Positions 1 to 12,415 of a stretch of 64,000 bases of DNA are shown here, in pieces (position 1 is the first letter of the stretch; each line of letters starts with the position of its first letter). The position numbers and the translations under genes were made by a program. Source of the stretch: Dermatophagoides farinae (lineage: Eukaryota; Arthropoda; Arachnida; Sarcoptiformes; Pyroglyphidae); contig NC_134685.1 of assembly GCF_024713945.1 (NCBI RefSeq), positions 558,001 through 622,000 on the forward strand. Direction: 5' to 3'. The notes beneath the pieces are model-generated. The model was not told the DNA's origin. It ran no database searches and worked only from the letters and a program-made list of their open reading frames with translations.

Positions 1-3000
1 AAGCAAAGATTATGACCATCGGTAGAATTGTGGTAGCATCGAACAATAATTTCGACAAATAATATGAGCCACAGGTGTACCAGCCTTTAATTAGAATAGA
101 TTCATTGATTAAAATAAATGAAAAAGAATCCCAAATTGAAAACATACCATTTAAATGTTGAGTTGCAAAAAATTTCAATCCCAATGAAAACAAGTTGATA
201 ATTTGAGCGTCCAATATGAAAAAGAAAATGAAACTTGAAAAAATTACAAAATTAACATTGCTGACAAGACGAAAATCGTTTTTCCATTTATGATCAGTAA
301 AATTCGAACAAACGGCTAAGAAATCATCTTCTATCGATATACAACCGTCAATATTAACTATTTTTTTATCAAAACAATCTAAAAACATGGTTCCTAAAAA
401 TACGTAGAAAATCAGGTATGTCAACCATAATGGCCATTGATATCGGATTGAACAATGGGCTAAACGATGGAATAAAATGGCTACCGATCGCAATGAAAAT
501 CGCATTCGAGGGAACGGTACACCATCCTTTATATGAACAGTATCCAGTAACACCGATGGTGTGATTTTATTGATTTGATTATCAGTTTCTTCGGCTAATC
601 GTTGTACGATTGAATTCGAGTGATCAGTGCACGAATACCGGATAAGTGTTTCAATTGGGAATCGTTTATCTTTATCGATGGAAGATGTTTCACTGAGAAA
701 ACTTTTGATTCGGGCTGGTGGTCCTAAATAGATACCAAGGCCATCGAATGCTAGCACATAGCATAGGTCAAACATGTCCAGCTGTTCGGTACTAGGTTGA
801 TGAATGCTGACCACCATAGTGATATCTGGATGACGAGCAATGAATTGTCGAAGACATCGAAGGACCAACCGTGCCGAATTGGAATCCAAACCACTGACAG
901 GTTCATCAATGCAAATGAGATTGGGCATTCGAACGGATGTCAATTCCATTGCCAGAGCCAGTCGTTTCCTTTCTCCACCGGAACAATTTTGCACCATAGT
1001 GTTGGCCGTGTTGGTCATGTCTAATTCATTGAGCAAATTGTCAGCCACTTGTTCATGATCAATTGTTTGTGTTTCGTGACAATTCTTTAATTTAGAAGCA
1101 TAGACCAAACTTTGTTTGCTTGTCAATCCGGGTATCAAGTGTTTGGATACTTCTTGTTTGATATAGCAAGTCCGAATCGGTACGAATCGACTGAGGTAGA
1201 ATTGAGTCGAACCAGTAAGTTTGGTTTTCATTTTTCCATTGAAAACTTTCAACAATGATGTTTTACCCGAACCGGAGCTGCCCATGATTGCATTCAATGT
1301 TCCAAACTGAAATTGTCCACTGAGATTACGTAATATTAACTTGTCTCCAAAATCATCCAACGATTCAGGTGTAGGACGCAATTCATAGATGGTATCAGTC
1401 GCAAACAATGTCAATTGACGCCATCCAATTATGTAACGGCCAGTACAAAATTGTTGAAATTCATTTTTGGTCATTTCAGGTTCAACATTATTATTATTAC
1501 TATCGAAAATCTGGACAAACGTAGGCTTTTCATGAAAATCGATTTCAATTGCAGGAGTTAGGATTTTTGTCAATATTTCTTGCTTTGTTTCTGATACGAT
1601 TTTTCCATTGTTCACATTGCTAAATGTCCAACGCATCACAATGATAGAAATGATTCGAATCACTATTATTACAATCATCGGCTTTTCTAGGTTTGAATAG
1701 ATATTGTCTGTGTCGACAAAAAATTGTTTCAATATTTGTGAATATTCTGTTTGTGGATCACAACGATCAATACCATAGTATGTATAAAGATAGCCATCGG
1801 CAATATATCGACTACCAAGTAAATGTGATATTGTTCGATGAAATGGTTTGTCCATTAAATCAATGGTAACTATTAATCCATTAGAAGCATTTAATATGAC
1901 CAAGATTACTTGAGATAGAAGAAGAAGTAATTCAAATTGATCGATACACGTTGCGATCAACAAATAACCGAATGATTGACCATACAAGACTATAACTAAT
2001 GTGAATAAAGATCCACTGCCCATACGATACCAATTAATTTGATATTGCTCAACAATGAGAATTCCACAATTCAGATAATAAATCACTATGAATATAACAA
2101 CAATCAATATCGATGTAATCATATCATTCAATTGAACAGGATGAATTAATGATGCATAACTGTACCAACCTGCAAAATGAATGTAGAATTAAAATTATAT
2201 ATTGACCGTTTAATGCTATGAATCTTACCATTACGATATTCGTTACGAAGAATTTTCATAAAATTCACTATCATGATCGAATACATTCCTAAACCAAGCG
2301 ATAATGTAAGTATCATTATCATTATTAAAAGCATCAGACATGTTCCAATTAATCGATCTTCTTTCAATTTTTCTTGACATGTTTGATTGAATTGTTCAAT
2401 ATTGAATGGTAGACAACCACTTGGTATTACCATATCTTTATTAGCGATTGATGTAAGTAAAATAATGTTTATTGTGCTCGATACAATAACCAAAATTATA
2501 TTTCGAACATCTGCCATGAATGTCAAACGTAATAGACGCCGGAATTGTGTCCAAAGATCCGAACTACGAAATTTTCGTGAATAATGAGGAATACCTTTTG
2601 GAATAGAAGCAAATGGACATTCTTCTTTTTCAAATTTACTGAATTGAGATGTAAGTCGTTGATGGTCTTGTTGCACACTTTCTTGTGTTAATTTTCTCAC
2701 TTGTTCATCATTGATGCCATTGCTAGCGATACGAAGATATTCCTGGATCGGAGAATCATCCTCATTCAATGCGATTCCAGTGATTTGATTCAGATGTGAC
2801 CGTAATCCACCCGGTTGATCAGAATAAATGCAAACACCTCCTTTGGCTATGATGTACAATTGATCGAACATATCCAATATATCCGAACTGGGAGCATGAA
2901 TTGACACGAGGACTGTGATGCCATTCTGTGTGGACAATCGTTGTAGACACTTCATGACCACCAATGCTGACTCACTATCCAGACCGGTAGTAGGTTCATC

Positions 3001-3582
3001 GATGAACAAAAACGGTGGTTTCGATTCGATTGACATCAGCTCTTGAGCGATGGCCACTCGACGTTGTTCGCCACCAGAGCAATTTTCGAAACGTGTTTGC
3101 AACACTTTTGGATTTAGCATCAATTCCTGGATCGTTGACTGGATGTGTTGATATGCTCGGCCATGATAGTGAGCAGGATTCTTGAAGCAGAATGCATAAT
3201 ACAAAGTCTCGAGCACTGTGAACCGTCCAAGGATTATCTCATGAACGAATTGTGGCACAAAACTGACCAATGAATTCGATGACTTTGTGATTATTTCACT
3301 GTTGATATAAATTTCAGTGTCGGGTGAAATGTTCTTGGCTGGAACATTGCCAATGAGACAATTTATGAGCGAAGTTTTACCTGAACCGGATGGTCCAAGC
3401 AATGCATTCAAACTGTTCATTCGTACTGATCCATTAAGACGATTAAGGATAACTTTTCGCCGTCGTCGTGGTTGCCAACCATCGACCATAAACCATTCAT
3501 CAACTTCATAACGTAAATTTTTCCAACACAACGAAATTGGTTTTTTGAATTCACAACATACATCTGTTTCATTCGACATCAT
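1..3582 (-). CDS. Full-length ABCG-type ABC transporter (two fused halves), 3' end outside window
   Basis: Exons 2229-3582, 148-2169 and 1-84 (continuing off the left edge) give at least 1,153 residues with no stop. Order is NBD1-TMD1-NBD2-TMD2, the 'reverse' ABCG layout. NBD1 has Walker A GPSGSGKTS, signature CSGGEQRR, Walker B LFIDEP and D-loop GLDSES. NBD2 has GSSGSGKTS, CSGGERKR, LICIDEP and GLDSNS, with an H-loop SIHQPS (SIHAPS in NBD1). Both sites look able to hydrolyse ATP. Each membrane half has the ABCG-like NGWY motif, and each is interrupted by a short phase-1 intron at that motif (2170-2228 and 85-147). ABCG proteins export lipids, sterols or xenobiotics; the substrate here cannot be read. 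Animal ABCGs are normally half transporters that dimerise, so this fused form is unusual. The start is the first of two adjacent ATGs. A separate gene for the second half is unlikely because the frame is open through the linker. Confidence 0.88.
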
Positions 3583-4715
3583 TTTATCAGATTAAAGGCT
3601 TATAATATTGATGAATGATCACCAAATATATATATATGGAGCTTCAAAATTAAAAATGCCATCATCATGATCATCATATGAATAACAATTCTTAGGAAAT
3701 GAAATGAATAAAAAAAAAATTTTTACTGCCATTGATAATGAATGTGCACTAGAAATCTATTTTTTGCATTTATTTCGCAAATATCTGCCTTTCTGATATA
3801 TATAAATGATAATAACAGAAACAACAATAAAAAAAACTAGATTTTACCAATCATTAACCTTGAGCAAAAGGAAAATGTGCATCCTTTGAATGATGATTTG
3901 ATTCCAATAAAAAAAAAATTTTTTTTATAAACTTGTCTGGTAAATTGATAACGATAGATACTAAAATTGATAATTTTAGCAAAAAGGGTTCATTCTATAT
4001 AAACATTTTTTGTTGTTGTTGTTGTTGTTGTTGCGAAAACATTGATTTGCAATCATCAACATTAATTAACCGGTTTGAATGAAAAAAAAGAACAAAATTC
4101 AATATGGCAAATGAAAATAAATACTTTTGATGATTATTTCAATTATCATCATCAATAATTGGTGATTGTTTTATTATCCACAAAATTGGCTGGCTGATAA
4201 TTAAATTGAAAAATGTGATTTTTTTTTCACTCGAAAATTTATCGAATCACCAAATCGCCAAAAAAAAAAAAATCTTTGGATGATAAAATGACTCAAATTA
4301 TCATCCAAAGACATTTTTTCTTTCTGCAAAAACACAAACATTAATTTGCGAAACAAGATCATCATTAATATTTCATTTCATTTTATCGATTGATTAGTTT
4401 GATTGAATGATTCAAGGTTTATTTTTTTTAGAAAAATACTTTTAGCATGAAATTTTTTTTTTATTTATTTAAAATGAACAAAAGAGTTAACATTGGTAGA
4501 ATGTGAGAAAAATGTTGTTAATTAATTAATTAAAAGTTGCGTTTTTTTTTTTGTTTTTTTTTGAATAAAACTTGAATTATTAATCAAATGACGTAAAAGA
4601 AATTCCATCATCCATCCATCCATTCATTATCGGTGATGATTGGAATTTTTATTTTTTTTTTCGTATTTTGTTTTATTATCGTGAAATTATAATTTCGTTG
4701 CAATCAATACATACA
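3583..4715. other. Intergenic, low-complexity AT-rich DNA
   Basis: This stretch separates the 5' end of the ABCG gene from the 3' end of the receptor gene. It holds poly-A/poly-T runs and a (TTG)n tract at about 4009-4033. No coding potential or structured RNA was recognised. Confidence 0.6.
3613..3640 (-). promoter_or_regulatory. Possible TATA element plus initiator for the ABCG gene
   Basis: Read on the minus strand, a TATATATATAT run (about 3626-3636) lies roughly 50 nt upstream of the ABCG start codon. It is followed about 20 nt later by TCATTC, close to the arthropod initiator TCAKTY. The spacing is shorter than the usual 30 nt and AT-rich DNA produces such matches often, so this is only a candidate. 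Confidence 0.25.
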
Positions 4716-5887
4716 TCATACTGAATTATTTACGGTTTCTGTTTGACAAATAATGATACAATAGATACATATTAAACACAATGTATCGAGTAAAAATTCA
4801 AAATCAATACGACAACAATTGAATAGATTTAATCGTAAATAATCCAAATAAACGGCATTCATTTCAAATAATCGTAAATATTGTTGTTGATAATTATCAT
4901 TTGTTGTAAATTTTTTCAACATTTTTCCATCATTCTGTATGTAATGTTCAATTTTTGTAGAAATTTTCACTATTGATAAATCAATCGATACAATGTAAAT
5001 AAGATATATGATTATTGTGATGAAAAAACCAAGTAATGGATAATCCAATTGTTTGGATGTTAATGCCAATACTAGATCCAAACAATTACTAATATATTCT
5101 AGTAGAAATATCCATGAAAATAATTCATTAATATGTTGATTCAGCTGTGCTAATTGGCGAACTGTTTGTATAAGCTGTTGATGGCCAACATTCATATCAT
5201 CATCATTGGTGTTTTGTTTAAATCGTTCAAATTGATATGACAATTGAACACTGGTTCCATATTTAATATAATGATAAATCATTAGATAAGCAAATTGTTG
5301 TATATCTTCACAAAAATATGCAAACACTGCTAATGGATGACCATCTTCAATGATTTGACAAAGAAATCGTAGATAGAATAATGGATATGTTATTATTATG
5401 AATATGATTGTCATAACGAATATTGTTCGTGGCCATCGTATATGATGATAAATTTCATTGAATAAATCATCATTTAATATATCGATCACTTTTGGTCCAT
5501 ATATCAATAAATAGAACATGAGCATTAAACAAATTGTTTCAAAAATATGATCATTAATCAAATGAAATAGACATAGAAATGCATTCTGATAATCATCAAC
5601 TGAATCTCTATTAAATTTTGGTGGATAATCATAAAAAAATGAATAGACCAATATCATAATGATGATCAGGTTCCAAATGAATCTCAATATAGTGGATTTT
5701 TGTTTCCAATCAATATGATGTAATCGCATGCCTAGAAATCTAAAAAATTGAAATTAGTGAAAATCGGTAAAAAAAAAATTTTGCTCATTGATCAAATTTA
5801 CCCGAAAAAATTGCAAAATAATTCCAGTAATAATGATGATCTACCAGTATTGTCATCATGATTATCGATGGTCATCATCATATCCAT
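4716..5887 (-). CDS. Gustatory-receptor-like seven-transmembrane protein
   Basis: Two exons (5802-5887 and 4716-5739, joined across a 62-nt gtaaat...ttttag intron) give 369 residues, the usual size for arthropod gustatory receptors. The first exon supplies a short hydrophilic N-terminus and corrects the start to the ATG at 5887 in good context. The rest is about seven hydrophobic helices separated by short loops, with a longer cytoplasmic-type loop around residues 190-230. The last helix ends IYCIIICQTET, where insect Grs have a TYxxxxxQF-like motif, so the match is loose. The family are ligand-gated ion channels of chemosensory cells. No close neighbour shares the function. It could be another divergent 7TM chemoreceptor; the family is called from architecture and not from a decisive motif. 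Confidence 0.6.
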
Positions 5888-6057
5888 GGCTATCATCAAT
5901 ATGAAATGGAAATAGAGAGAAAAAAAATTGGAAATGAATAAAAAAAAATCGACAAAACGTTTGTTCAATTCAACATTTAAACGACTAATTTAGTAATTAC
6001 ATGTCATTATTGTTTCTGGGAATTGTTTTTTTTTTATTGTACTTTTAATCATAAGAT

Positions 6058-6797
6058 CTAGTTATTGATCTGAATAATAAAATCAATTTGTTTGGGAAAT
6101 ACTTGTTCATTTTTGGTGTTGTTGTTTTCGTTGTTTGTTTGAATATTTGTCGTCAATGTCGATTCGTTTTGTTGTTGATGATCCATTGGTTGATTATTGA
6201 CGGAATTGTTGTTTAAAATTAAATTCGAATGTTTGGTAATAATGTGTTGATACAAATGACGACGTTTGTCGAAATTAAAGTTTTTTTCACAGCATGTGAT
6301 GTGAATAAATTTTTTCCGCAATAATCCATAGTAAAATTGAACAATTGGACTATTTTGATCTAATCTGGTTAGAATTTTTTTCTAAAAAAAAAAATTGGTA
6401 GTCAGAAAGAAATATGAAATTATGAAAGTTCAAGTTTTTGTTGTTGTTGTTTTAATCAAAAAAATAACTTACAGGAATGAATTTGTTTGCAATTTCATTT
6501 GCAAGTTCATAATGAGCAACCAATGATTCTTTTGTTGAGTTGGCAATGATTTCATCATCTGAATCTGTGATAATAGTTTCGATTTTAGCCTGAATGATGG
6601 TAAATTTTTCCTTTATCCATTGCATAATGTCCATAATTGTGAACATAATCGGCCAATTTATCAATCAAATGTTCATAGTAATCGATGATGTAACAATTTC
6701 TGATGTTACCATCATTGATAAATCCATATAAACGATTCAAACGATAACTTATATACAAAGTAAGTTTTTTTTTCGAATTTTTTTCATTCATTTTCAT
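6058..6797 (-). CDS. Unknown small protein with a C2H2-like zinc finger
   Basis: Proposed exons 6645-6797, 6473-6589 and 6058-6381, all phase 0, give 197 residues. The second intron (6382-6472) has clean gtaagt and ttttag signals. The first (6590-6644, 55 nt) has a weak gttcac donor but restores the frame and has the usual local length. The finger is in exon 3: CCEKNF, then HLYQHIITKH, fitting L-x2-H-x4-H but with the two Cys adjacent instead of spaced. The C-terminus is Asn/Gln-rich. Before the finger is a conserved-looking segment (LTRLDQNSPIVQFYYGLL). I do not recognise the family. It lies between the receptor gene and phospholipase D on the same strand. It may be a decaying gene, given the weak donor. 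Confidence 0.4.
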
Positions 6798-7006
6798 TTA
6801 GATAATATTGATCATTATTATATACAAACAAATATCAATTGGTCAAATATCATTTATTGGATGGATTGAAAATCGAATATTCAAAATCAAAATTTCATAT
6901 CGATTCATTTCAATCACATGAGTGGAAGGATATAATTTCGAAATGATCTTTTTTTCTCGAAAATTTTTTTTTTGTTCAAAAAAAAAACACGAAAACCTTG
7001 TTCACA

Positions 7007-7036
7007 CATTGAAAGAAAGTATATATACTTTCAATG
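7007..7036. repeat. Short inverted repeat (hairpin) downstream of the PLD gene
   Basis: Arms CATTGAAAG and CTTTCAATG (9 bp, perfect) flank a 12-nt AT-rich loop. It sits about 110 nt past the PLD stop codon, inside or just after its 3' UTR. It could be a chance AT-rich palindrome or a 3'-end element. Confidence 0.4.
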
Positions 7037-7144
7037 TATAAAATGAAATTTTTTTTATTTTTAAAAATAAAAAATCATCATGATGATGATGATTAAGATT
7101 TGAGTATTTTAATGAAAAGTTGTAATAAAAAGAATATTAAAAAT

Positions 7145-10100
7145 TCATGTCCAAATAATCTGCGGAATGAAACGATCCTGTGCACTATAAATAATTTGTA
7201 TCTCTTCAGCAAGAAATTGCAATGGTAACAAGACTAGATGACCTTTGATCGATGAAAGCATCTCTTCAGCTTTTGTTTCATCGGTTTTATATAATTTTTC
7301 TCGTCCTAGATAGGTGTTTATATCCGATAATTTTTGAACATCATCCGTAGGCATAACCGGGAATACTTGTTCATAGATTTCTGTATTTTCTTTCGCTCTT
7401 GCATTCCAGATTTCATTCCAGAATTGATCGGAAATTGGATCATTAACCAGATCGGTCATTTTTAGCATATCTTCTTTGTTTTCCTTATAAATACCAAGAT
7501 GTTCACGCATCAACATTCGTCTTAATGAACCGGAAAATTTTCCCGATTTATATGGTTTTTCATTCATAAAATAAAAATCATATTCTTGATCTTCAATAAT
7601 GACACATACTTCTGAATCACGATAACCCAACATTGAACGATCATTTATGTTGGCCGAACCAATAATACTGATTTTATCATCTGCTATTAGAATTTTACTT
7701 GAAATTTGAAAACGAAGAAAAAATTTCTACATAATTTTATTCAAAAAACAATGAATGAAAAAACTTACCTATGAATATAGATCAATTCGGTGACCAATCG
7801 TCCATTCAATTTGGTATGATTCCTAAGGCTATAGAATCCAATATATTGACTTGGATCATCAATTTCCAAACTTAATTTCGCCAACAATGAATCATATCCT
7901 TTGACGATTGTTGAATAATTATAATGCATAATCTGTTGAATGGCTGTACCGCTACTGGTGCCAACTTCACCTTCGAATGCTGGTAATAATGGAATGAGTA
8001 TGAATACACGAAATGTATGGCCATTACGAAATGCACGTAATATACGTCGATAAAGTGCTTCGGCTATACGATTTTTAACGAGATCTGTACTTTCCAAATG
8101 AGTTTTTGTTTGTGAAATGAAAAATTGATTTTCAATATAGATATAATGTTCAGCTTGATTGATCACTTCAATGTATGCATCGACAATTGATGCTTCCGTC
8201 TGTCGGATACCGATAGACCATGAACCAACTGAACGTATCTTTTGTGCGTGGGTGAGAAAAAATTCAAATTCAAAAAAAAAATTTTAAATTTTCAAAAAAA
8301 TACAAAAAAAACTTACAGTCTGACAATTAACACGATGAGCACGTGTTAAATAAGCAGGTATTTGATCCATTGGTTTACCATCGACATTCGTTGTTGTTAA
8401 ATCTTTTCGATATGTTTTCGGTATTAGCCATGGATAACGGTCTTTGAATTTTGCTTTCGAAAATTTTGTATGATTCCAACGTTCAATAAAATGACGTGCA
8501 ACATCACGTGCTGCATCACCGATAACGACACATGAAACATCATGCCAAGGCATTCTTGGCGTAGTATTACGATCAATTGAATCTTGAAATGGCATATTTA
8601 GATGAGTAAAATCTTTGACAATAAAATTCGTATAATCTTTTCCGATCCATAGTTTAGCTGCACCTTCCAATTCATCACATGCGATATCAGTTTCATTTTG
8701 AATACGTGGTATACTTTGTTTGAAAAAATCCGGTGTAATCTCCACATTACTATCCTCATCGGTTGATATGATCGATCGTACTTCGGCTTGAGCTGTTCGT
8801 ACATGGCGTCGAATTCGTTTTTTAATCCGCCGTAAACGTGCCATTGCACGTGTCTGTTTTGCACGTAATTTTCTGGTTATTCTGGTTTTAGAGAAAAAAT
8901 TTCCTTTCGTCTGTTGTGATATGACTTTTCGTATTTGTTGTTCTTCATCTACTTCATCATAATCATTCTTTGTTGACGATGTCGATGTTGTTGATGATGA
9001 TCGATCAGCTTCTTGTTGATTTGTATCATTTTCAATGAGAATCTCTTCAACATCAGCTACAGATCTTGTTTCAATGGAATCATCATCAATCACTCTAACT
9101 ATTGGTAGTTCTTGTTTATCATCAACAATAGTATTTACATTACGTTTTTTTCGAATTTTACCACCACCACCACCACTACCAACTGCTTCTTTAGTGGGAG
9201 AACTATCATCAGCTGCTGCAATTGCATCAGCCAGAAATGGCTGTGATATCGAACGATACATTAGACCATTAGGTCTAGTTGAATTACGGATAAGGCTTGA
9301 AAAAAAATCATTATTTTTTTTAAATTGAAAACAAATTTAAATTCATTTTTTATATAACTTACTCATGTTGTTGTGCTTTGAAAAAAATTCCACCTTGATC
9401 AATGAGACGATGTTCAAAATTATCCCAACGACCAAAACAAAGATCAATACCACCAACGAATGCAACCTGTTGATCAATGATCACCAATTTTTCATGATGT
9501 GACCACAATAATGGTCCACCACGTACAGCATCTGGATGTCGTAATACGGCAATATTTTCATGCATTTTCATCAGTGTACGTTTCGTATAAATTGAACTGA
9601 TACTGATTCCGATTTCCATTTCTTTATACAACAATATAAATATTCGTACACCTGAACAAGCTTTTTTCAATAATAACCGATCTAGACGCCAATCAAATCC
9701 AAGACTAGGACGTTGTAAATAAATTTCCGGCGATAACCACCAATCAGTGATGAAAATTTCTTCTTTTGCCATTTCCATAGCTTGGGATACTGCTTCGAAA
9801 TATGCACAACCATCAACAAACCATTGGCTATAAATGGATTTTCGCACTGGTACAAATGAACCAAAACGATTACGTTGAACAAAATCTTTGGCATATATAC
9901 GTGAATGTTCATTTAAATAATCGGCAACTTCTTTTGCACTTTTTGCTGAAAAACATTTCATTACTAGCTGTCTGGACATATTACGTATACGTAAACCGAA
10001 TGTAATACCAGTTTCTTTGATACCAGCATCGGCATAAAAATCTGGATCAAATAACATTACATAACGAATTTTTTTATCTTTTGGTTCCAAATAAAATAGA

Positions 10101-11008
10101 CAAGTATCTTTCACTACTAGCCATCGTTTACGCCAATGGCCAGTAAGATCGGTGAAAAAATTTTCAATACGAACACAATATGTAGCTGAACGAAAACCAC
10201 CGGCACGTTTTTTCACAAAAACTTCTTCACCTTTTAGTCCAAGTTCATCGATAAATGAATATGGGCTGATTGCCAGAAATGTTTGCAATGAAGGATGATG
10301 ACGAAACAGTGAATGGCCAAGCAGAAAACGAAGATAATCTTCAAGAATTTTCTACAATTAGGCAGAAAAAAAAGAATTTAAAAAAATTATTCTGAAAAAA
10401 AAATTTCACATACAATACGACGGCTTATCCCGTCGCCAATATAAAACATTTCAGGAAGAACAGGAAATTTTGGCCATTCAATTTCACCCATTCTTTCGAG
10501 AATTTTACGATTCTGTCTACTATTCTGTGTGGGCAATGGAATGGCCAATTTTGTATAGAACAGCCGGATTTGATTATGTAGTTGACGAAATTGATTGAAA
10601 CGACGTTTAATAATCCAATTGAAATGTCCATGATTCAATTCAATGTGATAAATGTATGGTGAGAAAATGAATGATGTTTCTTCATAATTAATAATTTTAG
10701 CATCGATTGGTAAATCATCCAGATATACGCTATCAATTTTATCAGGAATAAATATCGTTTGATATGGTATTCGTGGTCGTTGTTTTGGTGGTGGTGGACG
10801 AATCGATGAAACATCCGTATAATCTATAGAAAAAAAAACATTCGAATCGATTATCGATTGTTTTGAATGCTATCTTACCTTTTGATAATTTTGATTTTTC
10901 ATGATTATTCTTTTTCTTTTTCACACCACGATTTTTCTTTTTAATCTTCGACATGTTCATCTTTGATTCATCATCATCATTGTTTTTATCATCAATTTCG
11001 ATTTCCAT
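7145..11008 (-). CDS. Pld: Phospholipase D (PLD1/2 type)
   Basis: Hydrolyses phosphatidylcholine to phosphatidic acid and choline at cell membranes. Six exons (10879-11008, 10414-10823, 9363-10351, 8317-9295, 7769-8238, 7145-7697) add up to 1,176 residues in frame. Domains in order: a Lys-rich N-terminus; PX (about residues 85-190, with the basic stretch [16 protein letters not shown]); PH (about 220-340, [11 protein letters not shown]); first HKD motif HHEKLVIID followed by [11 protein letters not shown]; a long, charged, low-complexity loop of about 180 residues; YIENQFFIS; second [12 protein letters not shown] followed by GSANINDRS (split by an intron inside the Ser codon). It ends IIWT, like the conserved C-terminal WT of animal PLDs. 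Both catalytic HxKx4D motifs are intact. The long loop after the first HKD resembles PLD1 more than PLD2. The start is the ATG at 11008. Confidence 0.96.
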
Positions 11009-12415
11009 GATGATTTTGATTGATTTTGGATCAATCAAAATTCATTCGATTCTGTTGAAAATGATAGAAAAAAAAACCGACTATTGTGAAAAATATGTTT
11101 AAAAATATTTCATTTTGAACAGTATTGGTGAGAGAGACGACAACAACAACAACAACAAAAATACAATTCGTACAAGGATTCCGTTAAAGATCATGACTGT
11201 ATATTTTTTTTCGTTTTGTCATTTTTATGAACTCGAATTCAACCTAGAATCCACAAACACACACACACAAGTTATAATGCACTGAAAAAAAACCAACAAC
11301 AATTTGAATCATCATCATGACTTTTGTAAAAAAAAATACAACTAATTCGAATGGAACGAACCGAACAATCAACCGGATATAAAAAATCCGAACGAAAAAA
11401 AAACCAAAACGAATCAAGAATAAAAATCAACGATTTTGGAAATTTAAAATAAACAAAAACATTCTACAGATATTGATGATTATGACGATGATGATGGCAA
11501 CGTTTTGTGTTATGAAATCATCAATCAATGAAAAACACACCCGTTACTGCTCACCACCAAAATAACATCTTTATAGTGATCACAAACAACAACTATTTTT
11601 TAGATTTGCAGAAAAAAAACATGAAGAAAGAGAAAAATCACACTCTCAACAATGTGTAATGGAAACAAAACATTCGAAATTGAATCTACAAAAAAAAAAA
11701 AAAATTTCAAGCCACTGTAAAGAGAAAAAAAAACTTATCGATGATCATCATCATGATTAACCTTGGATAAATTCAATAAAAATTATATATCCTACTTGTA
11801 CACGCACACATCTTATTTGTTTGTATATCATCATTTATCGTTTCTCACATATTCAAATCAAAAAATTTGGCCACCCACTTACGTTTTTTTTTCTAATGAA
11901 GGTAATGATCGATTGATTTTAACCAAAATGCATGCACAAAAAGCGAAAAAAATATCATCATCATCAATTATATTGCAGTATAGCGGCAAACAAAAATGAT
12001 GACAATCATTGATCATTTTTGTGTGTGAACTTCATTTTTCAGGTCAAAGAAAATACATGACAAACGCACCCGGCACTCATACAATGAGTTGACAAAAAAA
12101 ATGACAAACAATCATTTGGCCGATTCTTTTCACTTTTTTATTATAATTATCATCATTGATGATGATGATGATAATGGTAAAATTTAATGTTACATTTCTA
12201 TTTGTTCGATTTTTTGATGAAAAAAATAATGACAATAATCACGAATACATAGACAATGAATAGAAAAAAAATATTCGAAAAAAGCATACAACAAGAGATC
12301 TGGATCAAAATTTGTTTTTCGGTTTTCGTCTTTGTTTTTTTTCGAATTTTAACTCTCAGCTGTTTTTTTTTGTTTTCAATAAAAAAAAGAATATGACACC
12401 AGATGTCATTATTAT
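11009..12415. other. Intergenic, low-complexity AT-rich DNA
   Basis: This lies between the 5' end of the PLD gene and the 3' end of the SPPL2 gene. It contains poly-A runs, short (AAC)n and (CA)n tracts and (ATC/GAT)n runs. The longest open frames have simple composition. No gene was recognised. Confidence 0.6.

Noticed and set aside
797-1058. Plus-strand open frames opposite the ABCG gene
   Set aside because: Antisense shadows of the conserved NBD2 coding sequence.
148-1500. Second ABCG half as a separate gene
   Set aside because: The frame is open from the first half through the linker with no stop, promoter-like gap or required new start.
6590-6709. 120-nt intron with a gtaaca donor in the small zinc-finger gene
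   Set aside because: Splicing there reads directly into a stop codon; the 55-nt alternative keeps the frame.
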